A DNA stretch of 64,000 bases. It comes from Cognatiyoonia koreensis (lineage in GTDB: Bacteria > Pseudomonadota > Alphaproteobacteria > Rhodobacterales > Rhodobacteraceae). Both the position numbers and the translations under genes were made by a program. Numbering within the stretch: the first letter of the stretch is position 1; each line of letters starts with the position of its first letter. The notes beneath the pieces were generated by a model, which ran no database searches, was not told where the DNA came from, and saw nothing but the letters and a program-made list of their open reading frames with translations. This document shows positions 55,468-63,448 of this stretch, piece by piece. The stretch covers positions 1,302,001 through 1,366,000 of the forward strand of contig NZ_FOIZ01000001.1 of assembly GCF_900109295.1 (NCBI RefSeq), read 5' to 3'.

Positions 55468-56220
55468 TCAGTTGCCCTTGTACTTGGCGGCGACTTCGGC
55501 GACCGCTTCTTCGGCTTCGTGGCTGACGATCAAACTATCGCGCTTGCCTCGGACAACATCGACGGCCGCCTGCAGGATGCGGAACAGCAGCAAGGCAGCA
55601 CCGAAGGGAATAATGAAATATGGTATGGCGATAGGCAGCTTGTCGAACGGCTCTTCGTCTTCCCAATAGAACAGATAGCTTTCCAGCGGACCGCGGAGCC
55701 ATTCGATCATTGGCACCTGAATGGTCGGCTTATAGCCCTGATAGTCCTGTGGCCGCATTTCCTGCAAACCTGTCGGGAACCAGCGCCCCGTCGTTTCGGG
55801 AAGGTTGATATAGTTGGCGTATTGGTCCCACGCGCCCTTCATCAACAACATCGCGTAAACGACACAAGCCACGGTGCTCAGCAAAAGCATCACCCGTTTT
55901 GCCCTATCCGGAACGGCATTCGTGACCGCGTCGACGCCAAGGTGTGCGGTGATTTTTACACAATAGCTCATGCCGAACATGACCAACCATGCAAACAGGA
56001 TCGTTACGACTTCCTGCCCCCAGATAATCGACTCGGGAAATTCAATGCCAAGAAGCCGTTCCGGCAAGTTGGTAACCCAAGTGTCCCGGCCATAGCGCAA
56101 AAACACGTTGGCGAACGTAACTATCACCATCAGACCCAATAACAGGGCGATGAAAGTTTCTTCAATCGTATTGATGAAATTGCCGAACCGGCCACGGTCG
56201 ACCTGCTTGCTCGCAGACAT
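55468..56220 (-). CDS. dctQ: TRAP transporter small permease subunit
   Basis: A 250-residue DctQ with four membrane helices, longer than the usual 160-200. The first is FIALLLGLMVIVTFANVFLRY near residue 20, and the family's WGQEVVTILFAWLVMFG lies near residue 60. A hydrophilic insert of about 60 residues, rich in aromatic and acidic residues (TGRWFPTGLQEMRP to YLFYWEDEEPFDK), lies before the last helix and is uncommon. The ATG at 56220 has a strong GGAGG site; the ORF extension is not used. Order on this strand: dctP, dctQ, dctM. Confidence 0.92.
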   Translation of the reverse strand: MSASKQVDRGRFGNFINTIEETFIALLLGLMVIVTFANVFLRYGRDTWVTNLPERLLGIEFPESIIWGQEVVTILFAWLVMFGMSYCVKITAHLGVDAVTNAVPDRAKRVMLLLSTVACVVYAMLLMKGAWDQYANYINLPETTGRWFPTGLQEMRPQDYQGYKPTIQVPMIEWLRGPLESYLFYWEDEEPFDKLPIAIPYFIIPFGAALLLFRILQAAVDVVRGKRDSLIVSHEAEEAVAEVAAKYKGN

Positions 56221-56322
56221 AGTGCCCCCTCCCCGTGCGATAGCAGGGCCGTATCGGACGGCCCCGCCACGATGATTGTAGAACACGCGCGGCGTCGGCC
56301 GCGGATGTTCTAGATCAGACGA

Positions 56323-57351
56323 TCAAAGCGATGCGTTGATCTCTTGTGCCGCGTCGATGTTTTCCTGACCCACATCGCCGACGAACTGTTCCCAGACGGG
56401 CTTCATCGCATCGACCCAGGCCTGACGCTGCTCTGGTGTCAGCTGACGCACAACGCCACCCGCATCAATGATCGCTTGCTTGGCTTCTTCATTTACTTTG
56501 AACGACTCGCTGTTCCGGGTATCGGTCACTTCCTGAAGGATGGTCAGGAACTGCTCGCGGACCGGCGCATCAAGGCTGTCGAGGAAATCTGTCGATGTCA
56601 CGACAAGATAGTCGATGATGCCGTGGTTCGTTTCTGTGATGCCGTCCTGGACCTCAAAGAACTTCTGACCATAGATGTTGGACCAGGTGTTTTCCTGTCC
56701 GTCCACAACACCCGTCTGAAGCGCGCCGTAGACCTCGGCGAACGCCATCGGTTGCGGCGATGCACCCAGTGCGGACATCTGCGCAACCAGCACATCAGAT
56801 GGCTGTACGCGGAACTTCAGACCATTCGCATCTGTTGGCGTTTCAAGCGGAACATTCGCGCTGATTTGCTTCATGCCATTGTGCCAGAAATTCAGACCCT
56901 GCAAACCACGACGCTGCATGCTGTCCTTCATTGCCTGGCCTGCCTCAGAGGCTTGGAAGGCATCAACTGCTTCGATGTTCGTGAACATGAATGGCAAGTC
57001 AAAAAGGCGGAACTGCTTGGTGAAACCCTCGAACAGCGACAGGGACGGTGCGGCCAGTTGGACATCACCCTGCAACATCGCTTCCAAAACCTGCTCGTCA
57101 GTATAAAGCTGGCTGGACGGGAATACTTCCATACACATCGTGCCATTCATTTCGGCATTCACCCGCTCGGCCAAAAGCGCTGCGGCGATACCTTTAGGGT
57201 GACGGTCTGTGTTGGTTACGTGGCTGAACTTCACAACGATTTCGCCGTCGTCACAACCGGTGTGACCATCAGCAAATGCCATTGGTGCAGCAAAGGGTAC
57301 CATGGCAACGGCCAAAGCGGCTGCCGACGTGACAGATTTCAAGACTTTCAT
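56323..57351 (-). CDS. dctP: TRAP transporter substrate-binding protein, DctP family
   Basis: A 342-residue periplasmic receptor. A signal peptide ends near AFADG (about residue 27). FSHVTNTDRHPKGIAA begins the mature protein, and the ligand-binding Arg is in LKFRVQPSDVLV near residue 170, followed by VDGQENTWSNI near residue 215. The dicarboxylate-type DctP pattern is clear; the exact ligand (C4-dicarboxylate or another organic acid) is not. GGGAGG stands ahead of the ATG at 57351. Upstream are two tandem operator-like repeats. Confidence 0.94.
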   Translation of the reverse strand: MKVLKSVTSAAALAVAMVPFAAPMAFADGHTGCDDGEIVVKFSHVTNTDRHPKGIAAALLAERVNAEMNGTMCMEVFPSSQLYTDEQVLEAMLQGDVQLAAPSLSLFEGFTKQFRLFDLPFMFTNIEAVDAFQASEAGQAMKDSMQRRGLQGLNFWHNGMKQISANVPLETPTDANGLKFRVQPSDVLVAQMSALGASPQPMAFAEVYGALQTGVVDGQENTWSNIYGQKFFEVQDGITETNHGIIDYLVVTSTDFLDSLDAPVREQFLTILQEVTDTRNSESFKVNEEAKQAIIDAGGVVRQLTPEQRQAWVDAMKPVWEQFVGDVGQENIDAAQEINASL

Positions 57352-57496
57352 AGAATCCTCCCAGATTTCTTTGTTCAACCTGTTGGAATACAGGTCTCGA
57401 CCGCGATCAGATCGTGCGGGGATCAGACTTACAACAGCAAATTCGACCGCTGATTTGCGTATTCATTTCAGATACTTGTCATGCCTGCATTTCCGC

Positions 57497-57516
57497 TTGG
57501 GCGAAACGCCGCACAA
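57497..57516. promoter_or_regulatory. DctD-like inverted repeat, distal site
   Basis: TTGGGCG-AAACGC-CGCACAA, a 7-6-7 inverted repeat with one mismatch between arms. Spaced 33 bp (centre to centre) from the site at 57530-57549, i.e. on about the same helix face. It lies about 150 bp upstream of dctP in the divergent region. The arm pattern TGTGCG/CGCACA resembles what I recall for rhizobial DctD sites. Confidence 0.5.
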
Positions 57517-57529
57517 ATGTCAGCGATAA

Positions 57530-57549
57530 CTGTGCGAAAATCCGCACAG
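57530..57549. promoter_or_regulatory. DctD-like inverted repeat, proximal to the DUF4139 gene
   Basis: CTGTGCG-AAAATC-CGCACAG, a perfect 7-6-7 inverted repeat. Together with the site at 57497-57516 it forms a tandem pair in the dctP/DUF4139 intergenic region. It is probably bound by the DctD-like regulator encoded 3 kb away; inferred. Confidence 0.6.
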
Positions 57550-57627
57550 AGTTTTTTCAGCACCGTCCCAAGGAACGGGCCAGCAGAGACGTCTGAATCT
57601 GCAGAGACGGAAACAGAGGACATAGAA

Positions 57628-59382
57628 ATGAAAACCCTTTTTGCGACAACAGCCCTGGCGATGCTTACAACCCTTCCCGCATTCGCGGCTGTCATTGAAA
57701 GCGACAGCACAATCGACGCCGCCACGGTCTTTCCCGAAGGCGCAACGATCACACGCAAGGCAGAATTCAGTGCCGATGCAGGCAAACATCAAATCATCAT
57801 CGACGATCTTCCGATGTATTTTGACGCGACCAGCTTGCGCGTGACAGGCGAAGGCACAGCGGCCTTCCGCATCGTATCCGTAGATCACCGCATCCGCCGC
57901 TTGCCCCCCCGCAAAGAATTCGACACCGACGCCTACAAGGCGTTGGAGGCCGAACGCGAAGCGCTTGAGGATCGCCGCGAAGATCTGATGTTTGACATTC
58001 AGGCCGTCGATCTCAAAATCGCCGTTGCCGAAGGGCGGCTGAAAATGGTCGAAAACCTGATGGAGCGCGAACCTCAAAGACTTGTGAACGTGGCCGCCTA
58101 CACACCGCGCGATGCAACGGATTGGGGACAGACAATCGGTGTCCTTGCCGAACAGATGGACATCGCTCTCACAGCGAAACTGCTGGCAGAACGTGAAAAG
58201 CAGGATTTGTTTGATAACATCGCCGACCTTGATGAGGACATCGACAAACTCGAACAGCGTATGCTGGCAACGCGCTTGCCTGCACAGGAAAAATCGGTTG
58301 CGACGATCGAAATCGTTGCAGATACCGCAATCGAAGGCACGTTGAACCTTGAATACCGGACTGATGCTGCGGGTTGGCAGCCAATCTACGATCTCCGCCT
58401 GACGCAGGGCGAAGAGGCAACGCTAAACATCGAACGCCACGCCCGCATTCATCAGCACACGGGCGAAGCATGGGATGATGTCACGCTTACTCTGTCGACG
58501 GCGCGCCCTTCGCTTCGCATGGATGCGCCAATGTTCGCCAGCCAGATCGCCCGCCTTTGGAACCCGAAAGTAGAGGAAAGGATGAGAGACAGTATTGCAG
58601 GCGAAGCTGACGTAAATGTGCAAGGTGTCATGCCACTTCGCACAGCACAGGCCCCCATGCGTAGCCTGACAGAAGCAACGCCTGAACCGGTGCGGTTCGA
58701 AACTCGCGGTCGCACGCTTATCTTCAAGATCACCGAGCCCGCGGACATCGATGGAGACGGCACGACGCGTCAGCTGTTGATTGATGCCAGCAGGACAACT
58801 GTCGATGTATCGGCACGCGCAACTCCACGGCTTGACCCAAGCGCGTATCTCTATGCGACGTTGGACAATACGTTTAACGGACCGATCCTGCCCGGCGCAG
58901 CGTCAACCTATGTGGACGGTGCATTCATCGGCCAGTCATACCTGCCATTCACCGCGCAAGACGCAGAATTAACACTGCCCTTCGGCGCGCTTGACGGCGT
59001 CACGATCAGTTCAGAAATCAAGGATCGCGAAACCGGCGATTATGGCATTCTGTCCACAACGAATACGCAGGTCGAAGCTTTCGAATTCGTCGCAACGTCG
59101 GTGCTGCCTTATGACGTGCCACTGACAATCTATGACCGTGCACCGGTGTCCGAAGACGAAGACCTTGTTGTCGACATCACCGCCGCCCCTCGGCCAACGA
59201 CGGAGAACGCAGAAGGTGTCCGCGGATTGGCAGCGTGGACATTCGACATGAAGGCAAACAGCGAGACGGTGATCACATTCGGTTATGAACTGTCATGGCC
59301 CGGAGAGCAGGAATTGCAACTGACCTCCACCGACTGGCCAATCCTTCACGAAGGATCAACTGGTAGTTTCGTGTTCCGGTAG
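57628..59382 (+). CDS. Exported DUF4139 domain protein (mucoidy inhibitor MuiA-like)
   Basis: A 584-residue protein. A signal peptide (TLFATTALAMLTTLPAFA) precedes a DUF4140-like N-terminal part (about 20-90), a coiled coil (about 95-240), and a beta-rich DUF4139 domain (from about residue 240) with LEYRTDAAGWQPIYDLRL and HTGEAWDDVTLTLSTARP. The C-terminus has EFVATSVLPYDVPLTIYDRAPVSEDE, a typical DUF4139 ending. Function is unknown. GAGGA ahead of the ATG at 57628 fixes the start. Its last 37 bp overlap the 3' end of the convergent dctD-like gene. Confidence 0.85.
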   Translation: MKTLFATTALAMLTTLPAFAAVIESDSTIDAATVFPEGATITRKAEFSADAGKHQIIIDDLPMYFDATSLRVTGEGTAAFRIVSVDHRIRRLPPRKEFDTDAYKALEAEREALEDRREDLMFDIQAVDLKIAVAEGRLKMVENLMEREPQRLVNVAAYTPRDATDWGQTIGVLAEQMDIALTAKLLAEREKQDLFDNIADLDEDIDKLEQRMLATRLPAQEKSVATIEIVADTAIEGTLNLEYRTDAAGWQPIYDLRLTQGEEATLNIERHARIHQHTGEAWDDVTLTLSTARPSLRMDAPMFASQIARLWNPKVEERMRDSIAGEADVNVQGVMPLRTAQAPMRSLTEATPEPVRFETRGRTLIFKITEPADIDGDGTTRQLLIDASRTTVDVSARATPRLDPSAYLYATLDNTFNGPILPGAASTYVDGAFIGQSYLPFTAQDAELTLPFGALDGVTISSEIKDRETGDYGILSTTNTQVEAFEFVATSVLPYDVPLTIYDRAPVSEDEDLVVDITAAPRPTTENAEGVRGLAAWTFDMKANSETVITFGYELSWPGEQELQLTSTDWPILHEGSTGSFVFR

Positions 59383-60596
59383 TCTTCTGCTTTGATCCCA
59401 TGCCGCGCAAGTTTGTCGTAGAACGTCTTGCGCGGCAATTTCAGGGCCGCCGCCGTCTCCCCTGCGCGGCCCTGATTTTTTTGCAGTGCCGCGATCAAAA
59501 GCGATTTCTCGACCTGCCCAAGTTGCTCTGTCAGACCAAGCTCCGCGGCATCGAAGGGTTCCCCGACCCCAAGCGCATATCGCATCGCAGCCGACATTAA
59601 TCCGCGCGCGTTTCCGGGCCAGTCCTGCGCCATCAGCGATGCAACCATTTCTGGTGATACGGGCGGAACCGGCAAAGCGGCCTGTTCGCACGCCTGCGCA
59701 AGATACCGTTCGAAGAGAACGGGAATGTCACTTGGCCTTTCGCGCAGCGCCGGTATGCGGACGCGCATCAGGTCAAGCCGATAGAACAAGTCTGCTGAAA
59801 ACCGCCCTTCGGCCACGATCTTTTCAAGTGGCGTTGTTGTTGCGGCAATGATCCTTGCCGTGCCACCGGCTTCAAGCGCATCAAGCAGCGCAAACTGCGT
59901 CGCACTTGGCAAGGTGCCGACCTCGTCCAGAAATAGCGAACCCGCCCGCGCCTCATCCAGGGCAGCGCGGATCGCATCGACATCAAGGGCACCGGACGCA
60001 CGTTTAACAAAGGGGTGTCGCGATACGGGCGACAACAGATGGATGACCTCGGCGATCTTCGGCGTGCCGACGCCCGCTTCGCCCGTCACCAAAACCTCTG
60101 CCGTAGTCTTGGCGACCGCCCGCACACGCGAGCGGAGTTCTTCGGCAAGATCAGACACACCATAAAGCATCCGCGCAGCCGCATCCCCGCTTTCGAGTTG
60201 CAGCTTTCTACGGCGCGCCTCAAGCACACTTCCCCGCTGGCCAAGGGCCTGCTCGACAGCCGCGATCAAATCCTGTGGCGCGCATGGCTTTTCAAGAAAT
60301 GCATGTGCCCCCTCAGCCATCGCTCTGACTGCGATAGGAACATCGGCCTCGCCCGTCAGCAGGATCACGGGAAGTTCGGGGTCAACGGTGCGGGCATGTT
60401 CTAGCAGGTGAAATCCGTCGCGGCCCGGCATGCGCAGATCGGTCACGATGACACCGGCAAATGACTTATTGATGTGGTCTTTCGCTTCAACGAACGAGCC
60501 GGCCAGAATCGGACACAGATCAGCAAGTTCGAGGGTCTGGCCAAGTGCTTCTCGCACTTCGCGGTCATCATCGACAAGCAGGACCGAAGATGTCAT
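59346..60596 (-). CDS. dctD: DctD-like response regulator with degenerate sigma-54 AAA+ domain
   Basis: A 416-residue regulator: receiver domain (about 4-118, phospho-Asp in VIVTDLRMPG, Lys in FLEKPCAP), AAA+ domain (about 150-345) and Fis-type HTH (about 380-405, ETAAALKLPRKTFYDKL). The AAA+ domain is unusual. The Walker A is GEAGVGTPK instead of GETGTGKE, and the segment that should hold GAFTGA is missing between FVKRASGALD and LFLDEVG. Walker B (SLFLDEVG) is intact. Such a protein is unlikely to activate sigma-54 in the normal way and may act with sigma-70, or as a DNA-binding switch. The start overlaps the end of dctB by 4 bp. Confidence 0.88.
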   Translation of the reverse strand: MTSSVLLVDDDREVREALGQTLELADLCPILAGSFVEAKDHINKSFAGVIVTDLRMPGRDGFHLLEHARTVDPELPVILLTGEADVPIAVRAMAEGAHAFLEKPCAPQDLIAAVEQALGQRGSVLEARRRKLQLESGDAAARMLYGVSDLAEELRSRVRAVAKTTAEVLVTGEAGVGTPKIAEVIHLLSPVSRHPFVKRASGALDVDAIRAALDEARAGSLFLDEVGTLPSATQFALLDALEAGGTARIIAATTTPLEKIVAEGRFSADLFYRLDLMRVRIPALRERPSDIPVLFERYLAQACEQAALPVPPVSPEMVASLMAQDWPGNARGLMSAAMRYALGVGEPFDAAELGLTEQLGQVEKSLLIAALQKNQGRAGETAAALKLPRKTFYDKLARHGIKAEDYRNTKLPVDPS

Positions 60597-62368
60597 GCGG
60601 CCACCTCTGCAGCGGCTCGGTCCAGTTCGATCGTAAACACCGCGCCGCCGTCGGGGTGGTTGCGGCCACGGATCGCTCCGCCGAAACTCTGAACCAGACC
60701 ATAAGAAATCGACAATCCCAATCCCATTCCTTCGGCGTCGCTGACAGCCTTTGTTGAATAGAACGGATCAAATATCTTTTCAGGTTCCGCAATGCCCGGT
60801 CCCGTATCGCGCACTGTGACCTCAACCCGGGCTGCAACCGCCACGCCAATCTCGACCCGCTTTTTGGCAGTCTGTTCCATCGCATCAATTGCATTCCCGA
60901 CCAAGTTCAACAAAACCTGCTGCAACCGCACATCACCGCCGCGCACCATGATCGGCGTTCGTGGCGGACTCCACACCAAATCCACGTCCGCTTGCCGCGC
61001 CCGCGGCCCGGAAATCTCGATCACGGCATGTATGACACTGACAATATCGATATCCATCACGGGTGCGCTTTCCTGCCGTGCAAAGGCGCGCAAATTCTGA
61101 ATGATCCGGCCCATTCGGCGGGCAAGTTCGGAAATGCGCCCCAGATTTTCGCTCGTTTGCTGTGGCTTGTCGCGTGCAAGAAATGCTTGACCGTTTTCGG
61201 CAAAGGACCGGATGGCCATCAGTGGCTGGTTCAACTCATGACTGATACCAGCAGACATCTGGCCAAGTGCTGACAGCTTTCCGGCCTGCACCAGTTCGGC
61301 CTGCGCGCGTTTCAGCTGGGCCTCGGCGTCTGTGCGGGTCAGGATTTCCCGGCGCAAATCGGCGTTGACGCGTTCCAGATCTGCCGTGCGGTCCGCAACC
61401 CTTGCTTCCAGACGTAGGTTCGCAAGTGCGAGCGTGCGGCGTCGTTCAGCGACCCAGAATAACAACAATCCAAACGTCAGACACAACGCCGCGGCGACAG
61501 CTGCCTGCAATGTCGCAAGTTGCTCTGCCGGATCAACGTCGATCAAGACCTCGCCGACCATCCCGATAACGGGCATCGGAAGATCAAGATGCAAGGCTTT
61601 CTCCGGCAAATACCGTCCACCATCAACACGCCAAAGATCGCGACCCGCGATCGGCTCTGGCGTCACGGAAATAAAGGGCGTCAGCTGATCGGGAGGGTAT
61701 TCTGCCGTATCCCCCGCGATGACATCGTTCTGCATTCGGCTACGAAAGACGAGTTCGGACCGGTTGCTCAGGAAGACCACACCAAGTTCGTCCGTAAAGA
61801 ACAATGTAGGCCGGTCACCGCGCCATGCAGCTTCGACCGCCTCAACGTTGGCCGTGACCAAAACAGACCCGATGGCAGGGCCCTCCTCGGAAAAAACAGG
61901 TGCCGCAAAAAGAAACGCCCGTTTCTGGTATCGGGAAGAAAAAAGATGGAAGACACCCAAAGCGCCATCCATAGCACGTTCGAAATAGGGGCGGCCTGCG
62001 TGATCGACCTGACCGGCGTCCCGCGCTGTTGCGACCTCCCGACCGGTTGAATCCAGTACGGCGATGTCGAGCGATCCGGTCTTGTCCGCGACGCTCAACA
62101 ACAGCGACTTTGTCTCATCCGTCGCAATCCCAGATCGGATGGCAGGCTGCAAATCAGGATGATCCGCCAGCAAAACGGCAAGTTCACGATAGCGTTCAAG
62201 CTGCCCTGTCAGACCGTCGGCGGCAAGCGCAAGGTCTGCCTGTCCTTTTCGGGCAAGTTGATCCAACGCGGAAATATAGGCAAAACGCCAGACGCCGGCT
62301 GCAAATACTGCGACCAACAATACAAAGAGAACGGCAACAGCGCTGCGGCGTCCGAAATACCTGTTCAT
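60593..62368 (-). CDS. dctB: DctB-like sensor histidine kinase
   Basis: A 591-residue membrane kinase. A first TM helix (about 10-28) and a second (about 290-312) flank a periplasmic dCache-like sensor with RPYFERAMDGALGVFHLFSSRYQKRAFLFAAPVF near residue 130. A coiled coil (ANLRLEARVADRTADLERVNADL) leads to the H-box SAGISHELNQPLMAIRSF near residue 375. N-box LVGNAIDAM, G1 DTGPGIAEP and GMGLGLSIS follow. DctB senses C4-dicarboxylates in the periplasm and phosphorylates DctD. The pair lies beside dctPQM but with the DUF4139 gene between them. Confidence 0.94.
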   Translation of the reverse strand: MNRYFGRRSAVAVLFVLLVAVFAAGVWRFAYISALDQLARKGQADLALAADGLTGQLERYRELAVLLADHPDLQPAIRSGIATDETKSLLLSVADKTGSLDIAVLDSTGREVATARDAGQVDHAGRPYFERAMDGALGVFHLFSSRYQKRAFLFAAPVFSEEGPAIGSVLVTANVEAVEAAWRGDRPTLFFTDELGVVFLSNRSELVFRSRMQNDVIAGDTAEYPPDQLTPFISVTPEPIAGRDLWRVDGGRYLPEKALHLDLPMPVIGMVGEVLIDVDPAEQLATLQAAVAAALCLTFGLLLFWVAERRRTLALANLRLEARVADRTADLERVNADLRREILTRTDAEAQLKRAQAELVQAGKLSALGQMSAGISHELNQPLMAIRSFAENGQAFLARDKPQQTSENLGRISELARRMGRIIQNLRAFARQESAPVMDIDIVSVIHAVIEISGPRARQADVDLVWSPPRTPIMVRGGDVRLQQVLLNLVGNAIDAMEQTAKKRVEIGVAVAARVEVTVRDTGPGIAEPEKIFDPFYSTKAVSDAEGMGLGLSISYGLVQSFGGAIRGRNHPDGGAVFTIELDRAAAEVAA

Positions 62369-62444
62369 GATCCCAATCGCTGCAATAGCGCCCCTCCGAC
62401 GGCGCTATCCAACCCAAACGCTGACCCTAACGCAAGAGGCGGTC

Positions 62445-63272
62445 TTATTTGTCAGCCGCGATGATGGCGCGCAAACGTTCGACGGCAGACTGGATTTCGG
62501 GGATGACGTCATCTGCACCGACGAGCGTGCCTACGTCTTCACGCAGGTCGACGATATTGCCCGCCACAACGAGGTGCGCCAGCGGCTGCGTGATCCGCAG
62601 CGCCAGCACAAGACTGATCAGGTTAGGCAATGACCGCTCTGAATGGGCCACCAGAACAACTGACTGAAAACGATCCCTCTCTGTGCGGGCCACAACCTCA
62701 TCATGCGTTTCGCCGACTGAAAGCTCTGCATCCCAATCATCGCGACGGAACAAATCAGTTGCCATCTCGATACCAAGCGTGTGCGTATCACCAGGGACGA
62801 GCGCGAAAAGAACGTGGCGTTCTGCCGCCCCGTGCAGCGACGCACTGTCCAGGATGTGACGCAGCCCGCGGATAATCCGGTAAAGCCGTGATGTGGCAAG
62901 CGTAACCTCGACGAAGGACACGCGATCCTCTTCCCACATCGTTCCCAACTTACGGGCGGCACCCGCAACGTATCCCAGATAAATGATTTCAGCAGAGGCC
63001 CCGTCACGGCGCGCCGCAAGTATGATGCGGTCGCCTGCGACTTCTTCTGTCGACAAGAGCGCTGCGCAAAGTCGGTCAACTTCTTGCTGGCTGGGCATGC
63101 TATCGATCATGGCGGAACGCGGCATTCGGAACGCAAGCCGACGCACGACTTCCTGCGCCAGCGTTTCGACTGCAGAAACGGGAAGCACTTCCTGGACCAA
63201 TGCGAATTGACGCTCGGCCAAGGCATACGCCTGTCGATCTATTTCGTTTTCGCTCAAAAGCCCTTTAGCCAT
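62445..63272 (-). CDS. AerR/PpaA-like protein with B12-binding domain
   Basis: A 275-residue soluble regulator-like protein. After a helical N-terminal part (about 1-140) comes a cobalamin-binding domain. The motif GDTHTLGIEMATDLFRR near residue 160 is D-x-H-x2-G, the cobalamin lower-ligand signature, followed by the HSERSLPNLISL and VVAGNIVD stretches near residues 210 and 240. It resembles AerR/PpaA antirepressors of photosynthesis genes in Rhodobacter, which use B12 for light sensing or bind heme. No photosynthesis genes are seen in this window. It is divergent from a P450 gene. Confidence 0.78.
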   Translation of the reverse strand: MAKGLLSENEIDRQAYALAERQFALVQEVLPVSAVETLAQEVVRRLAFRMPRSAMIDSMPSQQEVDRLCAALLSTEEVAGDRIILAARRDGASAEIIYLGYVAGAARKLGTMWEEDRVSFVEVTLATSRLYRIIRGLRHILDSASLHGAAERHVLFALVPGDTHTLGIEMATDLFRRDDWDAELSVGETHDEVVARTERDRFQSVVLVAHSERSLPNLISLVLALRITQPLAHLVVAGNIVDLREDVGTLVGADDVIPEIQSAVERLRAIIAADK

Positions 63273-63339
63273 GAACTGCCCCCCCTTGCGAATTTACCGT
63301 AAGGGACCGCAGCCCCCGCGCAGCCATGTATTCCTCGGT

Positions 63340-63393
63340 ATGCTGAAATTAGCATGACATTTGAATCCGCGAACGTGGCAGAAAGTCGCGGAT
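63340..63393. promoter_or_regulatory. Inverted repeats between the AerR-like and P450 genes
   Basis: Two inverted repeats lie in the 176-bp divergent region: ATGCT-GAAATT-AGCAT (63340-63355), and ATCCGCGA (63365-63372) paired with TCGCGGAT (63386-63393) with a 13-base spacer. The second extends with a TTG/CAA flank across a one-base bulge. Either could be an operator for one or both genes; no known consensus is matched with certainty. Confidence 0.4.
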
Positions 63394-63448
63394 CAACGGA
63401 ATGGTCGTCGCGCTTGCGAATATCCGCTGATCTTGGCAAAGCTGGCCC

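Noticed and set aside
56344..57453. 369-residue ORF antisense to dctP
   Set aside because: Mirror of the coding frame of dctP; its sequence is rich in His, Arg and Cys as expected for an antisense shadow.
57352..57500. Sigma-54 promoter (GG-N10-GC) for dctP
   Set aside because: I looked on the minus strand for a -24/-12 pair and found none with right spacing. This fits the lost GAFTGA of the regulator.
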